This document shows positions 27,503-36,390 of a DNA stretch of 64,000 bases, piece after piece. The notes under the pieces were generated by a model. That model saw nothing but the letters and a program-made list of their open reading frames with translations. It had not been told where the DNA came from and searched no databases. Made by a program: the position numbers and the translations under genes. The number at the start of each line of letters is the position of its first letter. Position 1 is the first letter of the stretch. The stretch is from Rhizobium gallicum bv. gallicum R602sp (lineage in GTDB: Bacteria; Pseudomonadota; Alphaproteobacteria; Rhizobiales; Rhizobiaceae). The stretch is taken from positions 1,121,501-1,185,500 of the forward strand of contig NZ_CP006877.1 in the NCBI RefSeq assembly GCF_000816845.1, read 5' to 3'.

Positions 27503-28800
27503 ACAGGCGGTCCCTTCCTCGGTCCCTTGCCAGAGAGATCGAAGCTCGCAATGTTCGATTGGTCCGGCGTTTCCGTTTTCTCTGCCTCAGTGAGCGCGGC
27601 TTCGAGATCGAGGCCACGCTGCTGGACGGCCCGCTGCACCTCCAGTGCCTGCAGAAGCTCCGCCGCGGTGATCCGCTCGGCAAATGGCAGGCGCTGGTCC
27701 TGGCGCCGCAGCGTCGAGTGGACAATCGACAGCATGAAGATCAGCACCGCCGGCAGGATATCGATCGAGATTGCGCCGGCCCAGCTCGGGATGAAGTCGG
27801 AAGCATAGCGCAATACGGCTTCGGCAGAGGAGAGGGGCACGAACCGCCGCTCGGCGACCGGTTCGCGCGAAAGGATCTGGTCGGCCGCCTGCGACAGCAC
27901 CTTGGATTGTGCCGCAACCGAGGATCGGATCGTCTCCATGACCTGATCCTGCCGGTTGGCGAGATCGGCCTCGCGGCCGTCAGCGACGGGGGCGATGAAA
28001 CCGAGCGAAAGGTCTTCGGCCGCACGCTTCACCGAAGGGGCGATGGAGGTCTGCTCCAGCGAGGTAATGACGCCGGAAAGCCCGACGACTTCGGCGGCGA
28101 ATTGGTCGGCGCGCGGATCGATCGCGCCGGGGGCCGAAACCAGCGTACGCATCGTTTCCAGATGCTTGCGGCCCTCGTCGAAGAGCGAGGTGACCCGGTC
28201 GCGCGAGGCATTGATGCCGTTTTCGAGCTCCGTCAGCTGCGAGGCCATCTGCGAAAGAAGCTGCACGACGCTGCCTGCGCCCGTCGTGCCCGTCAGCGCG
28301 CCGGTTTCCCGCTCCTGGTCGGCCAGCCGCTCGAAGCGCTCCTGCGTGCGCTGGATGTCCGGCAGCAGGCTCTGGGCCGCAAGCGCGTTCTGATGCGCCT
28401 TGTCGAGGTCGGCGGTGTAATCCTCCAGCGTCTCGGCAAGATGCTGTTCGAGTGCGGCCGATCCTGCAAGGGCAGCCGCATTCAACCAGCTCGACATGGC
28501 GATGATCATCGCGCAACCGAGCGCCATGACGCCGAGCATCGCGCCGCGTCCTGCCGCACCCGTCACATGCGGATAGAAGCGCGCCATATAGGTCCAGAAG
28601 GCATAGATCGCCACCGAGACCGCGCTGGAATAGATGAGGGCGGCGAAGAACACGGCCGTTGCCGAGCCGTCGAGGATGCTGCGCACGCCGAGATAGGTGT
28701 AGACGCCCGACGCGAGCGCCAGAACGGCGAGCGCGAAACGCGTCATTGTTTCGACGGCGTCGATGCCGTCCTGCAGGCGATGGGATGCGCCGAGCGCCAT
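27499..28800 (-). CDS. Hypothetical membrane protein with coiled-coil domain
   Basis: The 433-residue protein has three hydrophobic helices near the N-terminus (about residues 21-40, 47-70 and 83-113), a long alanine- and glutamine-rich helical region predicted as coiled coil (about 115-320), another hydrophobic helix (about 338-360) and an acidic C-terminal tail. I do not recognise a named family. Translational overlap with the protease-like gene suggests a scaffold or regulatory partner. The ATG at 28800 is preceded by GGGAGG. Confidence 0.7.
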   Translation of the reverse strand: MALGASHRLQDGIDAVETMTRFALAVLALASGVYTYLGVRSILDGSATAVFFAALIYSSAVSVAIYAFWTYMARFYPHVTGAAGRGAMLGVMALGCAMIIAMSSWLNAAALAGSAALEQHLAETLEDYTADLDKAHQNALAAQSLLPDIQRTQERFERLADQERETGALTGTTGAGSVVQLLSQMASQLTELENGINASRDRVTSLFDEGRKHLETMRTLVSAPGAIDPRADQFAAEVVGLSGVITSLEQTSIAPSVKRAAEDLSLGFIAPVADGREADLANRQDQVMETIRSSVAAQSKVLSQAADQILSREPVAERRFVPLSSAEAVLRYASDFIPSWAGAISIDILPAVLIFMLSIVHSTLRRQDQRLPFAERITAAELLQALEVQRAVQQRGLDLEAALTEAEKTETPDQSNIASFDLSGKGPRKGPPV

Positions 28801-28916
28801 GGGTTTCCTCCCGGTGGTATCCTCTTAAGAAACCATTAAAATCCCGGCGAAAACAAGGCCCGCAAAAGCAGCGGATCGGCTACGCCGCAGGAGGTATGCC
28901 CGGGCAGGCCCGCACC

Positions 28917-29246
28917 TTACTCTTCCGGCAGCAGGTTGAGCGTCTGCGTGTCCAGTTCGCTGCCGATTTCCGCGCCTTTCGATTGCTTGTCGTAGACACA
29001 GATATGGGTGACGAAGCCGTTGGCGCCTTTCGGTCTGCCGGTGACCAGCGCCAGCCCATAATGCGCGCTGCCGATGGGATCGACGACCGCCCTTGCATCC
29101 GCGATGGATGCGGCCGCCGCTTGCCTGCACTTGGCCTCCACATCCGCGGCAAATTCCTTCCATGCCTCGTCGGAGGAGGCGAGTGCACGAGCTGCCGTCA
29201 TCAAAAAGAGGATCGTTGCGGAAAGGCGGATATTATTCCTCTGCAT
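28917..29246 (-). CDS. Hypothetical exported protein
   Basis: The 109-residue product has a signal peptide (MQRNNIRLSATILFLMTAARALA). The mature part has two cysteines (VEAKCRQAAA and THICVYDKQS) that could form a disulfide, and an IADARAVVDPIGSAHYGLAL motif. I do not recognise the family. The ATG at 29246 has an AAGGAA site. It lies 116 bases downstream... of no other gene on its strand, so it is probably its own unit, divergent from sodB. Confidence 0.65.
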   Translation of the reverse strand: MQRNNIRLSATILFLMTAARALASSDEAWKEFAADVEAKCRQAAAASIADARAVVDPIGSAHYGLALVTGRPKGANGFVTHICVYDKQSKGAEIGSELDTQTLNLLPEE

Positions 29247-29457
29247 CGTGGTTTCCTTGGGCGCGGTGTCTGCCGCAAGCGCGGCTATATGCCGATGATG
29301 GGCGATTTTTGCCACCGAAGCCAGGGCTGTAGGCGAGGCAAATTTTCCTCGCAGGCGGCCGATTTTTGATGTTTCCACCGTTGCCTCCCTACGTTTCCGC
29401 TCCTATGTTCCGCCTCACCTGCCGATCCCGCAATCTTTTGCCAAGAGGAGATCTACA

Positions 29458-30060
29458 ATGGCTTTCGAATTGCCCGCACTCCCGTACGACTACGAAGCTC
29501 TCGCACCTTTCATGTCGAAGGAGACGCTGGAGTTCCACCACGACAAGCACCACAAGGCTTACGTCGACAACGGCAACAAGCTGGCGGCTGAAGCAGGCCT
29601 GGCCGATCTCTCGCTCGAAGAGGTCGTGAAGACGTCCTTCGGCACCAATGCCGGCCTCTTCAACAACGCGGCCCAGCACTACAACCACGTCCATTTCTGG
29701 AAGTGGATGAAGAAGGGCGGCGGCGGCAACAAGCTGCCGGGCAAGCTGGAAGCGGCGTTCAACTCCGACCTGGGCGGCTATGACAAGTTCAAGGCCGATT
29801 TCGCCAATGCCGGCGCCACGCAGTTCGGCTCGGGCTGGGCCTGGGTATCGGTCAAGAACGGCAAGCTCGAAATCTCCAAGACGCCGAACGGTGAAAACCC
29901 GCTCGTGCACGGCGCTTCCCCGATCCTCGGCGTCGATGTCTGGGAGCATTCCTACTACATCGACTACCGCAATGCCCGCCCGAAGTACCTGGAAGCCTTC
30001 ATCGACAGCCTGATCAACTGGGACTACGTCCTGGAGCGCTACGAAGCCGCCACGAAGTAA
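29458..30060 (+). CDS. sodB: Superoxide dismutase, Fe/Mn family
   Basis: The 200-residue enzyme converts superoxide to oxygen and hydrogen peroxide. All four metal ligands are present: His27 (LEFHHDKHH), His77 (HYNHVHFW), Asp160 and His164 (DVWEHSYYIDY). There is no signal peptide, so it is cytosolic. Iron versus manganese preference cannot be settled by eye; the sodB symbol follows common rhizobial use. An AGAGGAG site precedes the ATG and a strong terminator follows. Confidence 0.94.
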   Translation: MAFELPALPYDYEALAPFMSKETLEFHHDKHHKAYVDNGNKLAAEAGLADLSLEEVVKTSFGTNAGLFNNAAQHYNHVHFWKWMKKGGGGNKLPGKLEAAFNSDLGGYDKFKADFANAGATQFGSGWAWVSVKNGKLEISKTPNGENPLVHGASPILGVDVWEHSYYIDYRNARPKYLEAFIDSLINWDYVLERYEAATK

Positions 30061-30082
30061 GCGGTCCTTCGCGTTGAAATCC

Positions 30083-30119
30083 AGCACCCGGCGCCTTGAA
30101 ACGCCGGGTGCTTTCGTTT
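30083..30119 (+). terminator. Rho-independent terminator of sodB
   Basis: AGCACCCGGCG (30083-30093) pairs perfectly with CGCCGGGTGCT (30102-30112), followed by TTCGTTT. Confidence 0.85.
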
Positions 30120-30178
30120 CCGCTCCCTATCACGGCCCTGTCACGGCCTTCTCATCCGACGCTCCTAAAGCAACCGCC

Positions 30179-31024
30179 ATGCCTTTCTCGGACACTCTCC
30201 TTTTCCGCTTCGGCATCATTGCCGACCCGCAATATGCAGCGATCGCGCCGAATGCCGCGATGGACCGCTATTATACCAACAGCCTCGCGAAGCTCGCCGA
30301 AGCGATCGAGGTTTTCAACGGCGAGGAGCTGAGCTTCGTGATGACGCTCGGCGATGTCATCGACGGGATTTGGGAGAGCTTCGACGATATCCTGCCGGTC
30401 TACGAAAAGCTCCGCCACGAGAACCTCTTCCTGCTCGGCAATCACGATTTCGCGGTTCCGGCGCAGCATCTTGCCTCTGTTTCCGCGCGCGTCGGTCTGC
30501 CGTCGCCCTATTACGCCTTCTCGTGCCGTGGCTGGCGTTTCGTCGTTTTGAACGGCAACGAAGTCAGCACGTCCGCGCCGCCGGAAGGGCATCCATACCG
30601 CGAACTCGCAGCCGAGCGTCTGGCGGCGCTGGCGGCAACGGGCGCGATCAACGCCCATCGCTGGAATGCATCACTGAGCGACGAGCAGTTCGCATGGCTT
30701 GCGGCCCAACTGGATGCGGCAGGAGCCGCCCGCGAGCGTGTGATCGTGATGAACCACTATCCCGTCTATCCGCCGAACGAGCACGACATGTGGGACCGGG
30801 AACGCATCATCGATCTCATCTCCGGCCATGACAACGCCGTTGCCTATTTCTGCGGCCACAACCACGTCGGCAACTACGGCAAGACCGGCGGCTGCCACTT
30901 CGTCAATTTCAAGGGCATGGTCGACACCGAAACGGAAAATACCTTCGCCATCGTCGAGGTCTTCGAAGGCCGCCTCGAAATCCGCGGTTTCGGCCGCGAG
31001 GAAAGCCGCACGCTGGCGCTTTAG
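30179..31024 (+). CDS. Metallophosphoesterase, ADP-ribose/CDP-alcohol diphosphatase-like
   Basis: The 281-residue cytosolic enzyme has the calcineurin-like motifs GIIADPQY (residue 13 on), LGDVIDG, LGNHDF, NHYPVYP and CGHNHVGNYG. This ordering, with RYYTNSLAKLAEAIEVFN after the first motif, resembles Mn-dependent ADP-ribose/CDP-alcohol diphosphatases (ADPRM), which split ADP-ribose or CDP-choline-type compounds. The ATG at 30179 is the likely start because MPFSDTLLFRFGIIAD is the family N-terminus; the ribosome-binding site is poor. Substrate is by family resemblance only. Confidence 0.8.
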   Translation: MPFSDTLLFRFGIIADPQYAAIAPNAAMDRYYTNSLAKLAEAIEVFNGEELSFVMTLGDVIDGIWESFDDILPVYEKLRHENLFLLGNHDFAVPAQHLASVSARVGLPSPYYAFSCRGWRFVVLNGNEVSTSAPPEGHPYRELAAERLAALAATGAINAHRWNASLSDEQFAWLAAQLDAAGAARERVIVMNHYPVYPPNEHDMWDRERIIDLISGHDNAVAYFCGHNHVGNYGKTGGCHFVNFKGMVDTETENTFAIVEVFEGRLEIRGFGREESRTLAL

Positions 31025-31103
31025 AGCCGCCATCGTTATCCGCCGGATGGAACCGATGCCTCTCCTGAAAAGTTAGGCATGAGACCCTTCAGGAGGCCAC
31101 ACG

Positions 31104-31595
31104 ATGTTCCAGGCTCTTGAAATACTGACTGTTCTCATCGTCGCCGTCGCAATGGCACTGGCCCTTGCCCACGCGCTCGAGCTGCCGGGCAAGATGCGGC
31201 TGTCGAAGGAGCAGTACCTTGCCGTGCAGCCCATCTATTATCCCGGCTTTACCTTCGGCGGCGTCGCCGAGCCGCTCGGCCTGATCATGATCCTGGCGCT
31301 GGTCGTGCTGACGCCGCCCTTCAGCGGCACCTACTGGCTGACCGCCGGCGCTTTCGTGGCGCTGCTCACCATGCATGCGATCTATTGGATGGTGACGCAT
31401 CCGGTAAACAATTTCTGGCTTAAGGAAAATCAGCCGGAAGGAGCCGGGAAACGCTTTTTCAGCTTCAGGTCTCATGGGGACGCCGAAGCGCCGGAGTGGA
31501 CCGTCCTGCGCGACCGCTGGGAGCGCTCCCACCTTGTGCGCGCCGTCTTCGGCCTGGTCAGCCTGATCCTGCTCGTCATCGCCGTCGCCGTCTGA
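31104..31595 (+). CDS. DUF1772-like integral membrane protein
   Basis: The 163-residue protein has four hydrophobic helices (about residues 5-27, 50-70, 77-97 and 142-162) and a polar loop before the last one. LALAHALELPGKMRLSKEQY and YWMVTHPVNNFWLK are typical of the DUF1772 family. Function is unknown. An AGGAGG site precedes the ATG. It converges on the YafY regulator gene. Confidence 0.75.
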   Translation: MFQALEILTVLIVAVAMALALAHALELPGKMRLSKEQYLAVQPIYYPGFTFGGVAEPLGLIMILALVVLTPPFSGTYWLTAGAFVALLTMHAIYWMVTHPVNNFWLKENQPEGAGKRFFSFRSHGDAEAPEWTVLRDRWERSHLVRAVFGLVSLILLVIAVAV

Positions 31596-31628
31596 GACAT
31601 CGCCGGGCGGGCCCCTGCGATGTCTCAG
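31592..31628. terminator. Perfect 12-bp stem between converging genes
   Basis: CTGAGACATCGC (31592-31603) and GCGATGTCTCAG (31617-31628) are exact inverted copies; the left arm includes the DUF1772 stop codon. No T-run follows on either strand. Confidence 0.55.
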
Positions 31629-31630
31629 CG

Positions 31631-32332
31631 TTAGGACGAGACGGTAAGCGGTCTTTCCGCCCAGCCGTTCATCCATTCTTCGCGCAACCTGTCGCCTTCC
31701 CCCCGGAAGAAGGCGCCGGCCGCTTCGCAATGCTCGACGCGGTCGCTGCGGAAATTGCGGATGGCCTGGCGCAGTTCGCACCAGCCGACGATATTGGCGT
31801 AGTGTGAATAGTAGATTAGCGCGATCGGGCGGATGGTGCGCTCGGTGGCGCGTCCCAGTTCGTCGCGGTAGTTAAGCGCCAGCTTCTGCTCGTCGCGGAT
31901 CGCCCGGCGCACCATGCCGAGATCAAAGCCGGCAGGCGGCTGGGCGACCGTGCCCCAGGCAAAGAGCGCCTTGTTCTCCATCGCCTGTCGCAGCGGTACC
32001 GGCACCGCGCCTGCGATCTTCTGGTTCACCCGCTTTGCCGCCTGCTTCAGCTCCGCGTCGCCGGTGCGCTCCAAAAGCGCCAGCGACAACACGATCGCCT
32101 CCAATTCCTCGATAGAAAACATCAGCGGCGGCAGGTCGAAACCGGGGCGCATGATATAGCCGATGCCGCGCCCGCCCTCGATCGGCACGTGCATCGCCTG
32201 CAGTGCGGCGATATCGCGATAGATGGAGCGCACCGTCACCTCCAACGCGTCCGCCATCGCCTGCGCCGTCACCGGTTTCTTTGCCAACCGCAGGATCTGG
32301 ATGATCTCAAAAAGGCGTGATGCCTTGCGCAT
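31631..32332 (-). CDS. YafY-family transcriptional regulator (HTH + WYL)
   Basis: The 233-residue regulator has an N-terminal winged helix (RLFEIIQILRLAKKPVTAQA through TVRSIYRDIAALQ) and a C-terminal WYL ligand-binding domain (about residues 120-225). I chose the ATG at 32332, the usual family start MRKASRLFEII. It is divergent from the LysE-family gene; the shared gap holds an inverted repeat that may be its operator. Confidence 0.87.
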   Translation of the reverse strand: MRKASRLFEIIQILRLAKKPVTAQAMADALEVTVRSIYRDIAALQAMHVPIEGGRGIGYIMRPGFDLPPLMFSIEELEAIVLSLALLERTGDAELKQAAKRVNQKIAGAVPVPLRQAMENKALFAWGTVAQPPAGFDLGMVRRAIRDEQKLALNYRDELGRATERTIRPIALIYYSHYANIVGWCELRQAIRNFRSDRVEHCEAAGAFFRGEGDRLREEWMNGWAERPLTVSS

Positions 32333-32355
32333 TTTGCCGGTTTCCTCCAAGGCTC

Positions 32356-32373
32356 CTGACAATACACTGTCAG
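32356..32373. promoter_or_regulatory. Operator-like palindrome between yafY-like and lysE-like genes
   Basis: CTGACA-N6-TGTCAG (perfect 6-bp arms) lies 24 bases upstream of the regulator start and 87 bases from the exporter start. CTGACA/TGTCAG sites are common near YafY-type regulators, so autoregulation and control of the exporter are likely. Confidence 0.55.
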
Positions 32374-32459
32374 TTGGGCTTTGGTATAGCACTGCCTATC
32401 GAATTGAAATCCAAGGCGCTCCGCCAAAATGGCCGCCGGCTCGAAGGCAGACAACTGAC

Positions 32460-33098
32460 ATGACCTACACGGAAAACCTCTGGCTCTACTTCACCCTTCT
32501 ATTCGGCATCATCATCGTGCCGGGCATGGACATGCTCTTCGTGCTCGCCAATTCCCTTTCCGGCGGCAGAAGCCGTGGTATGGCGGCAACGGCAGGCATC
32601 ATGGCGGGCGGCGCGGTGCATTCGCTCTACGGCGCAATTGGCGTTGGCATCCTCGCGAGCCTCATTCCCTGGCTCTTCAACCCGCTGCTTTTCTTCGGCG
32701 CTGCCTACATGATCTGGATCGGCTTCACGCTGATCCGCAGCTCGATCACCGTGGATACGGTCGGCGAGGGGAGCCTGCGCTCCGGCTGGCGCGCCTTCCG
32801 GCAGGGCGCGATCACCTGCCTCATCAATCCGAAGGCCTACCTCTTCATGCTCGCCGTCTATCCGCAGTTCCTCAAACCCGTCTACGGGCCGATCTGGTTG
32901 CAGGGCCTGATCATGGGCGCCATGACGCTTGCGACGCAATTCGCGATCTACGGCGCAGTGGCGCTCACCGCCTCGCGAAGTCGAACGCTTTTGATCTCCA
33001 ATCCCGGCGCTACCATCATCGTCGGCCGCGCCGCCGGAGCACTGCTGATCGCCGTCTCGCTGCTGACTGCCTGGCATGGCTGGAAGGCGGTCGCATGA
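32460..33098 (+). CDS. LysE-family translocator (amino acid exporter-like)
   Basis: The 212-residue inner-membrane protein has about six hydrophobic helices. The family hallmarks are GIIIVPGMDMLFVLANSLSG in helix 1 and the conserved INPKAYLFMLAVYPQF in the centre. LysE/RhtB proteins export amino acids or derivatives; the substrate is unknown. The ATG at 32460 gives the correct N-terminus. It is divergent from a YafY regulator that may control it. Confidence 0.85.
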   Translation: MTYTENLWLYFTLLFGIIIVPGMDMLFVLANSLSGGRSRGMAATAGIMAGGAVHSLYGAIGVGILASLIPWLFNPLLFFGAAYMIWIGFTLIRSSITVDTVGEGSLRSGWRAFRQGAITCLINPKAYLFMLAVYPQFLKPVYGPIWLQGLIMGAMTLATQFAIYGAVALTASRSRTLLISNPGATIIVGRAAGALLIAVSLLTAWHGWKAVA

Positions 33099-33137
33099 GT
33101 GCGACGAGCAGATAGGTAGCGAGACTTGACCGAGCCC

Positions 33138-33273
33138 ATCTTATTCCTGTGCCTGTTACGGAAAACCATTCACGGCGCGGACGCGCCGTGAATGACCTCT
33201 CCTTCTTAAAACGAGTCTCCGGCGCCATCGACATGGTGCTGCTGGAACCCTGCGACAGGCACAGGGATGAGGA
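33138..33273. repeat. RIME-like intergenic inverted repeat, copy 2
   Basis: TCTTATTCCTGTGCCTGTTACGG at the left is an imperfect inverse of CTGCGACAGGCACAGGGATGAG at the right. The centre holds a near-perfect palindrome, ATTCACGGCGCG and CGCGCCGTGAAT separated by GA (33168-33193). It occupies most of the gap before the cytochrome c' gene. Confidence 0.7.
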
Positions 33274-33412
33274 TTGCGGGTGAATTACCATTTTGAAGTC
33301 CTTTTCGTATCACCCACTTGTTACTTCGCGCCTCGTATAAATTTGCCATCATGCGGCCGCGAATATCAGGCGCCGGGTTCGGAGAGACCTCGGTATCGAG
33401 AGGAGCGGACAT

Positions 33413-33859
33413 ATGAATTTCAGAACAATTGCGGCGGCTGTGCTCGTTGCCGGCATGGGGGTGACGGCGGTCTTCGCGCAGCAGCAGGGCACGCATGAAG
33501 CGCGCGAAGCGCTGATGAAGAAGGTCGGCGGCTCGGCTGGCGCCATGACGGCAATCGCCAAGGGCGAAAAGCCCTATGATGCAGAGGTGGTGAAGGCAGC
33601 GCTGACGACGATCTCTGAAACCGCCAAGGTCTTCCCCGACCAGTTCAAGCCGGGCACGGAGACCGGCGACAAAGCGGCGAGCCCGAAGATCTGGGAAAAC
33701 ATGGATGACTTCAAGGCGCGCGCCGCAAAGCTGAGTAGCGACGCCGAGAAGATCCTCGCGCAGCTTCCGGCCGACGCTGCCGGTGTCGGCGGTGCGTTGA
33801 AGACGCTCGGTGCCAATTGCGGCGGCTGTCATGAGAATTACCGCATAAAGACGGATTAA
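33413..33859 (+). CDS. Cytochrome c' (c-prime) family protein
   Basis: The 148-residue product has a signal peptide (MNFRTIAAAVLVAGMGVTAVFA) and a four-helix-bundle sequence ending in the haem-binding motif C136-GG-C139-H140 (GANCGGCHENYR), the layout of cytochrome c'. It would sit in the periplasm with a five-coordinate haem and may bind nitric oxide. An AGGAG site precedes the ATG. A second c-type cytochrome follows 100 bases downstream, so the pair may be co-transcribed. Confidence 0.9.
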   Translation: MNFRTIAAAVLVAGMGVTAVFAQQQGTHEAREALMKKVGGSAGAMTAIAKGEKPYDAEVVKAALTTISETAKVFPDQFKPGTETGDKAASPKIWENMDDFKARAAKLSSDAEKILAQLPADAAGVGGALKTLGANCGGCHENYRIKTD

Positions 33860-33960
33860 ACGCTAGCCGTCCCCATCCGAATCCATCGGTCCGCACCTGC
33901 CTTGCCGTAGGTGTGGACCGGTTTATCTTAGACCGTTGCAATCGCTAAAAAGGGTTCGGC

Positions 33961-34875
33961 ATGGTCCGCAGGTTCATCCGGTTTGTGCTTTGTCTTGTCG
34001 GCATTGTCGCCCTCGGCGGTGCGGCCTTTTATTTTGTCACCGCGCCGAACCCGCTGCCGGAAAGCCATTGGGCCAATCTCGGCACGCCGGATGTGAAGAA
34101 CGGCGAAACGGTGTTCTGGGCGGGCGGCTGCGTCGGCTGTCATGCCGCTCCCGGTTCCGAAGGCGATGCCAAACTCACGCTATCCGGCGGTCTTGCGCTG
34201 AAGAGCCCCTTCGGCACTTTCCATGTTCCGAATATCTCGCCGGACGAGAAGGCGGGCATCGGTTCCTGGACGCTCGCCGAATTCGGCAATGCCATGAAGC
34301 GCGGGATCACCCCCGGCGGCCAGCACCTTTATCCGTCCTTCCCCTATGGCTCCTATGCGCGCATGAGCGACAAGGACGTCAACGATCTTTTCGGCTACAT
34401 CAAGACGTTGCCCAGGAGCGGCAATGTCGCGCCGCCGCACCAACTGCCGTTCCCCTATGATATCCGGCTCGCACTTGGCGGCTGGAAGCTCCTCTATTTC
34501 AACGACGCGCCCCGTGTCGTGCTCGCCAACGCCGACGACAAGCTGAAGCGCGGCCGGTATCTCGTCGAGGGCCCCGGCCATTGCGGCGAATGCCATACGC
34601 CGCGTGACGCGCTCGGCGGCTTCGAGCCCGATATGTGGCTCGCAGGCGCTCCGAATCCGGAGGGCCGTGGTCGTATCCCGAACATCACCCCGGGCTCCAA
34701 GGACATCGGTTCCTGGAGCGAGGCCGATATCACCAACTACCTCGAAACCGGCTTCACCCCGGACTTCGACACCGCCGGCGGCTCGATGGCCGAGGTCCAG
34801 CGGAGTCTCGCGCATCTTCCGAAAGGCGATCTCGAAGCGATCGCCGCGTATTTAAAGGCGGTGCCGAGCCGATGA
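33961..34875 (+). CDS. Dihaem c-type cytochrome, membrane-anchored
   Basis: The 304-residue protein has an uncleaved or cleaved N-terminal helix (about residues 5-27) and two c-type haem sites, CVGCH (about residue 58) and CGECH (about 209), each in a domain containing NI(S/T)P and KGDLEAIAAYL-type motifs. It resembles cytochrome subunits of periplasmic alcohol or aldehyde dehydrogenases, but no dehydrogenase subunit adjoins it. Its gene follows cytochrome c' and probably shares electron-transfer duties in the periplasm. Confidence 0.88.
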   Translation: MVRRFIRFVLCLVGIVALGGAAFYFVTAPNPLPESHWANLGTPDVKNGETVFWAGGCVGCHAAPGSEGDAKLTLSGGLALKSPFGTFHVPNISPDEKAGIGSWTLAEFGNAMKRGITPGGQHLYPSFPYGSYARMSDKDVNDLFGYIKTLPRSGNVAPPHQLPFPYDIRLALGGWKLLYFNDAPRVVLANADDKLKRGRYLVEGPGHCGECHTPRDALGGFEPDMWLAGAPNPEGRGRIPNITPGSKDIGSWSEADITNYLETGFTPDFDTAGGSMAEVQRSLAHLPKGDLEAIAAYLKAVPSR

Positions 34876-34984
34876 TGCGTCGATCCCGAGATCGATCCGC
34901 GCGAGGCGGCGGACCGGCAGGAGCCTCAACCAATGGGCGGAAGTGATACTGTCGAGAGCGGCCGGAAAGTCGGCCGCCTGAGCC

Positions 34985-35563
34985 TCACGCAGCCTTCGGC
35001 TGGTGCTCCGCGCCAAACATCAAAAGATACTGGTCGAGATCCTCATTGCGGAAGTCGAGCGCCCGGTAGATTTCGGCGGCAAAGGTGGTCGGGGCGGAAC
35101 CGGGGGCGGTGACCAGCATCCCGTCGCGCACCGCCGCCGGCGCGTCCTTGTAATGCGCATGCCCGCAATAGCCGGGCAGGTCGGCGATGAAACGCAAGGC
35201 ATTGCTGGTATGCGCCGCATTGTTCAGCGCGCCCGCCTTTGCAAGCGCCAGCGTTGCGCCGCAGATCCCAGCAACCAGTTTGCCGCGGCCCATGAAATCG
35301 TCGATGACGGGCTTTAGATCCGGCGCCTTCTCGGTCTCCCAGATCATGCCGCCGCAAAGCACCAGACCGTTGAACGCCTCCGCCCGCAGCGCTTCGGCCG
35401 CCGTATCGGGCGTCACGCGCAGGCCGCCCATGGACCGCACCTCGGCGCCACCGGGCGCCGCCGTCACCACGTCGAAGCCGAATTCGGTGCGGGCGGAAGC
35501 CGTCAGCTGCCCGACCTCCCAGTCCGCGAAAGCCTCCGTCAGAACCACAGCAAGCCGTGTCAT
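34985..35563 (-). CDS. DJ-1/PfpI-family protein
   Basis: The 192-residue cytosolic protein has the DJ-1/PfpI fold with the nucleophile-elbow cysteine in VAGICGATLALA (about residue 106) and the opening TRLAVVLTEAFADWEVG. Members include proteases, glyoxalases and amidotransferase-like proteins; activity here is unknown. The ATG at 35563 has a GAGGGAG site. It lies 34 bases downstream of the GNAT gene on the same strand, forming a likely two-gene operon. Confidence 0.85.
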   Translation of the reverse strand: MTRLAVVLTEAFADWEVGQLTASARTEFGFDVVTAAPGGAEVRSMGGLRVTPDTAAEALRAEAFNGLVLCGGMIWETEKAPDLKPVIDDFMGRGKLVAGICGATLALAKAGALNNAAHTSNALRFIADLPGYCGHAHYKDAPAAVRDGMLVTAPGSAPTTFAAEIYRALDFRNEDLDQYLLMFGAEHQPKAA

Positions 35564-35597
35564 TTGTCTCTCCCTCGTCCGTTGGAGCGGCAGGCGC

Positions 35598-36092
35598 TCA
35601 AGCCAGCGCCTGCATATAGCGCATGCCGGTGACCGGGCGAGGGGTGAAGTCCATATGTTGATAGAAGCGGTGTGCCTGGATGTTTCCAGTCGCCGCACTC
35701 ACTGAAAGGTAATCGCAGCCCGCATTCCTCGCGGTTTCGCGGGCGCGGTTGACGAGGTGCAGGCCGATGCCGTGGCCGCGATGGCCGTCGCGCACGAAGA
35801 GGTGGTGCAGGTCCATGCCACGCTTGCCTTCCTGCGCCCTGTAGAGCGGCACAAGGATGGCATAACCGATCAGCCCGTCGCCGGTTTCGGCCACTAGCGC
35901 CGTGATCCACGGAACCGGGCCGAAAAGGTCGCGTTCCAGTTGCTCGGGGGTGGCGATCGCCGCATCGCCGTGATGGGCGGCAAGCAGGGCGATCATCTCG
36001 TTGAGTGCCGGCAGGTCCCGCGGTTTTGCCGTGCGGATCGTCACCACCGGGGGGCGGATCAATGAAATTTCGCTGTCTTCGATTGCAATCAT
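35598..36092 (-). CDS. GNAT-family N-acetyltransferase
   Basis: The 164-residue protein has the GNAT fold: the acetyl-CoA motif A is HHLFVRDGHRGHGIGLHLVN (Q/R-x-x-G-x-G/A), followed by SAATGNIQAHRFYQHMDF of motif B. The substrate is unknown. It is promoter-proximal to the DJ-1 gene. Confidence 0.85.
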   Translation of the reverse strand: MIAIEDSEISLIRPPVVTIRTAKPRDLPALNEMIALLAAHHGDAAIATPEQLERDLFGPVPWITALVAETGDGLIGYAILVPLYRAQEGKRGMDLHHLFVRDGHRGHGIGLHLVNRARETARNAGCDYLSVSAATGNIQAHRFYQHMDFTPRPVTGMRYMQALA

Positions 36093-36141
36093 GGCCTTCG
36101 CGTCCTTGTATGGTGTTCTGCCGTCAGGACGCTGCCGATTA

Positions 36142-36170
36142 CAACAAAGCCGCCTGACGGCGGCTTGTTG
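36142..36170. terminator. Isolated strong hairpin in divergent gap
   Basis: CAACAA(A)GCCGCC and GGCGGCTTGTTG form a 12-bp stem with one bulge and a TGAC loop. No plus-strand gene ends here, so it may be a relic terminator or mRNA-end element. The rest of the 300-base gap before the phospholipase-D-like gene shows nothing else. Confidence 0.4.
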
Positions 36171-36390
36171 ACAATATGATCTGTCTGGCCGCCCTTTACA
36201 GGTACAGCCAAAAATACGTGCTGGTGATGTGCGCGTTGTTGATCATGTGCGATAGATTCTCCAGAACGCGCGATTTGTCAATGGGGCGTCATCATCCGCG
36301 GATACTATCTGTTAAGTTGCGTCGCGTGGCGCTGTGGCCTTTTGTAGAAAATCCCATAATTCCAGACGAACGCTTTTACGGAGGGGCATC

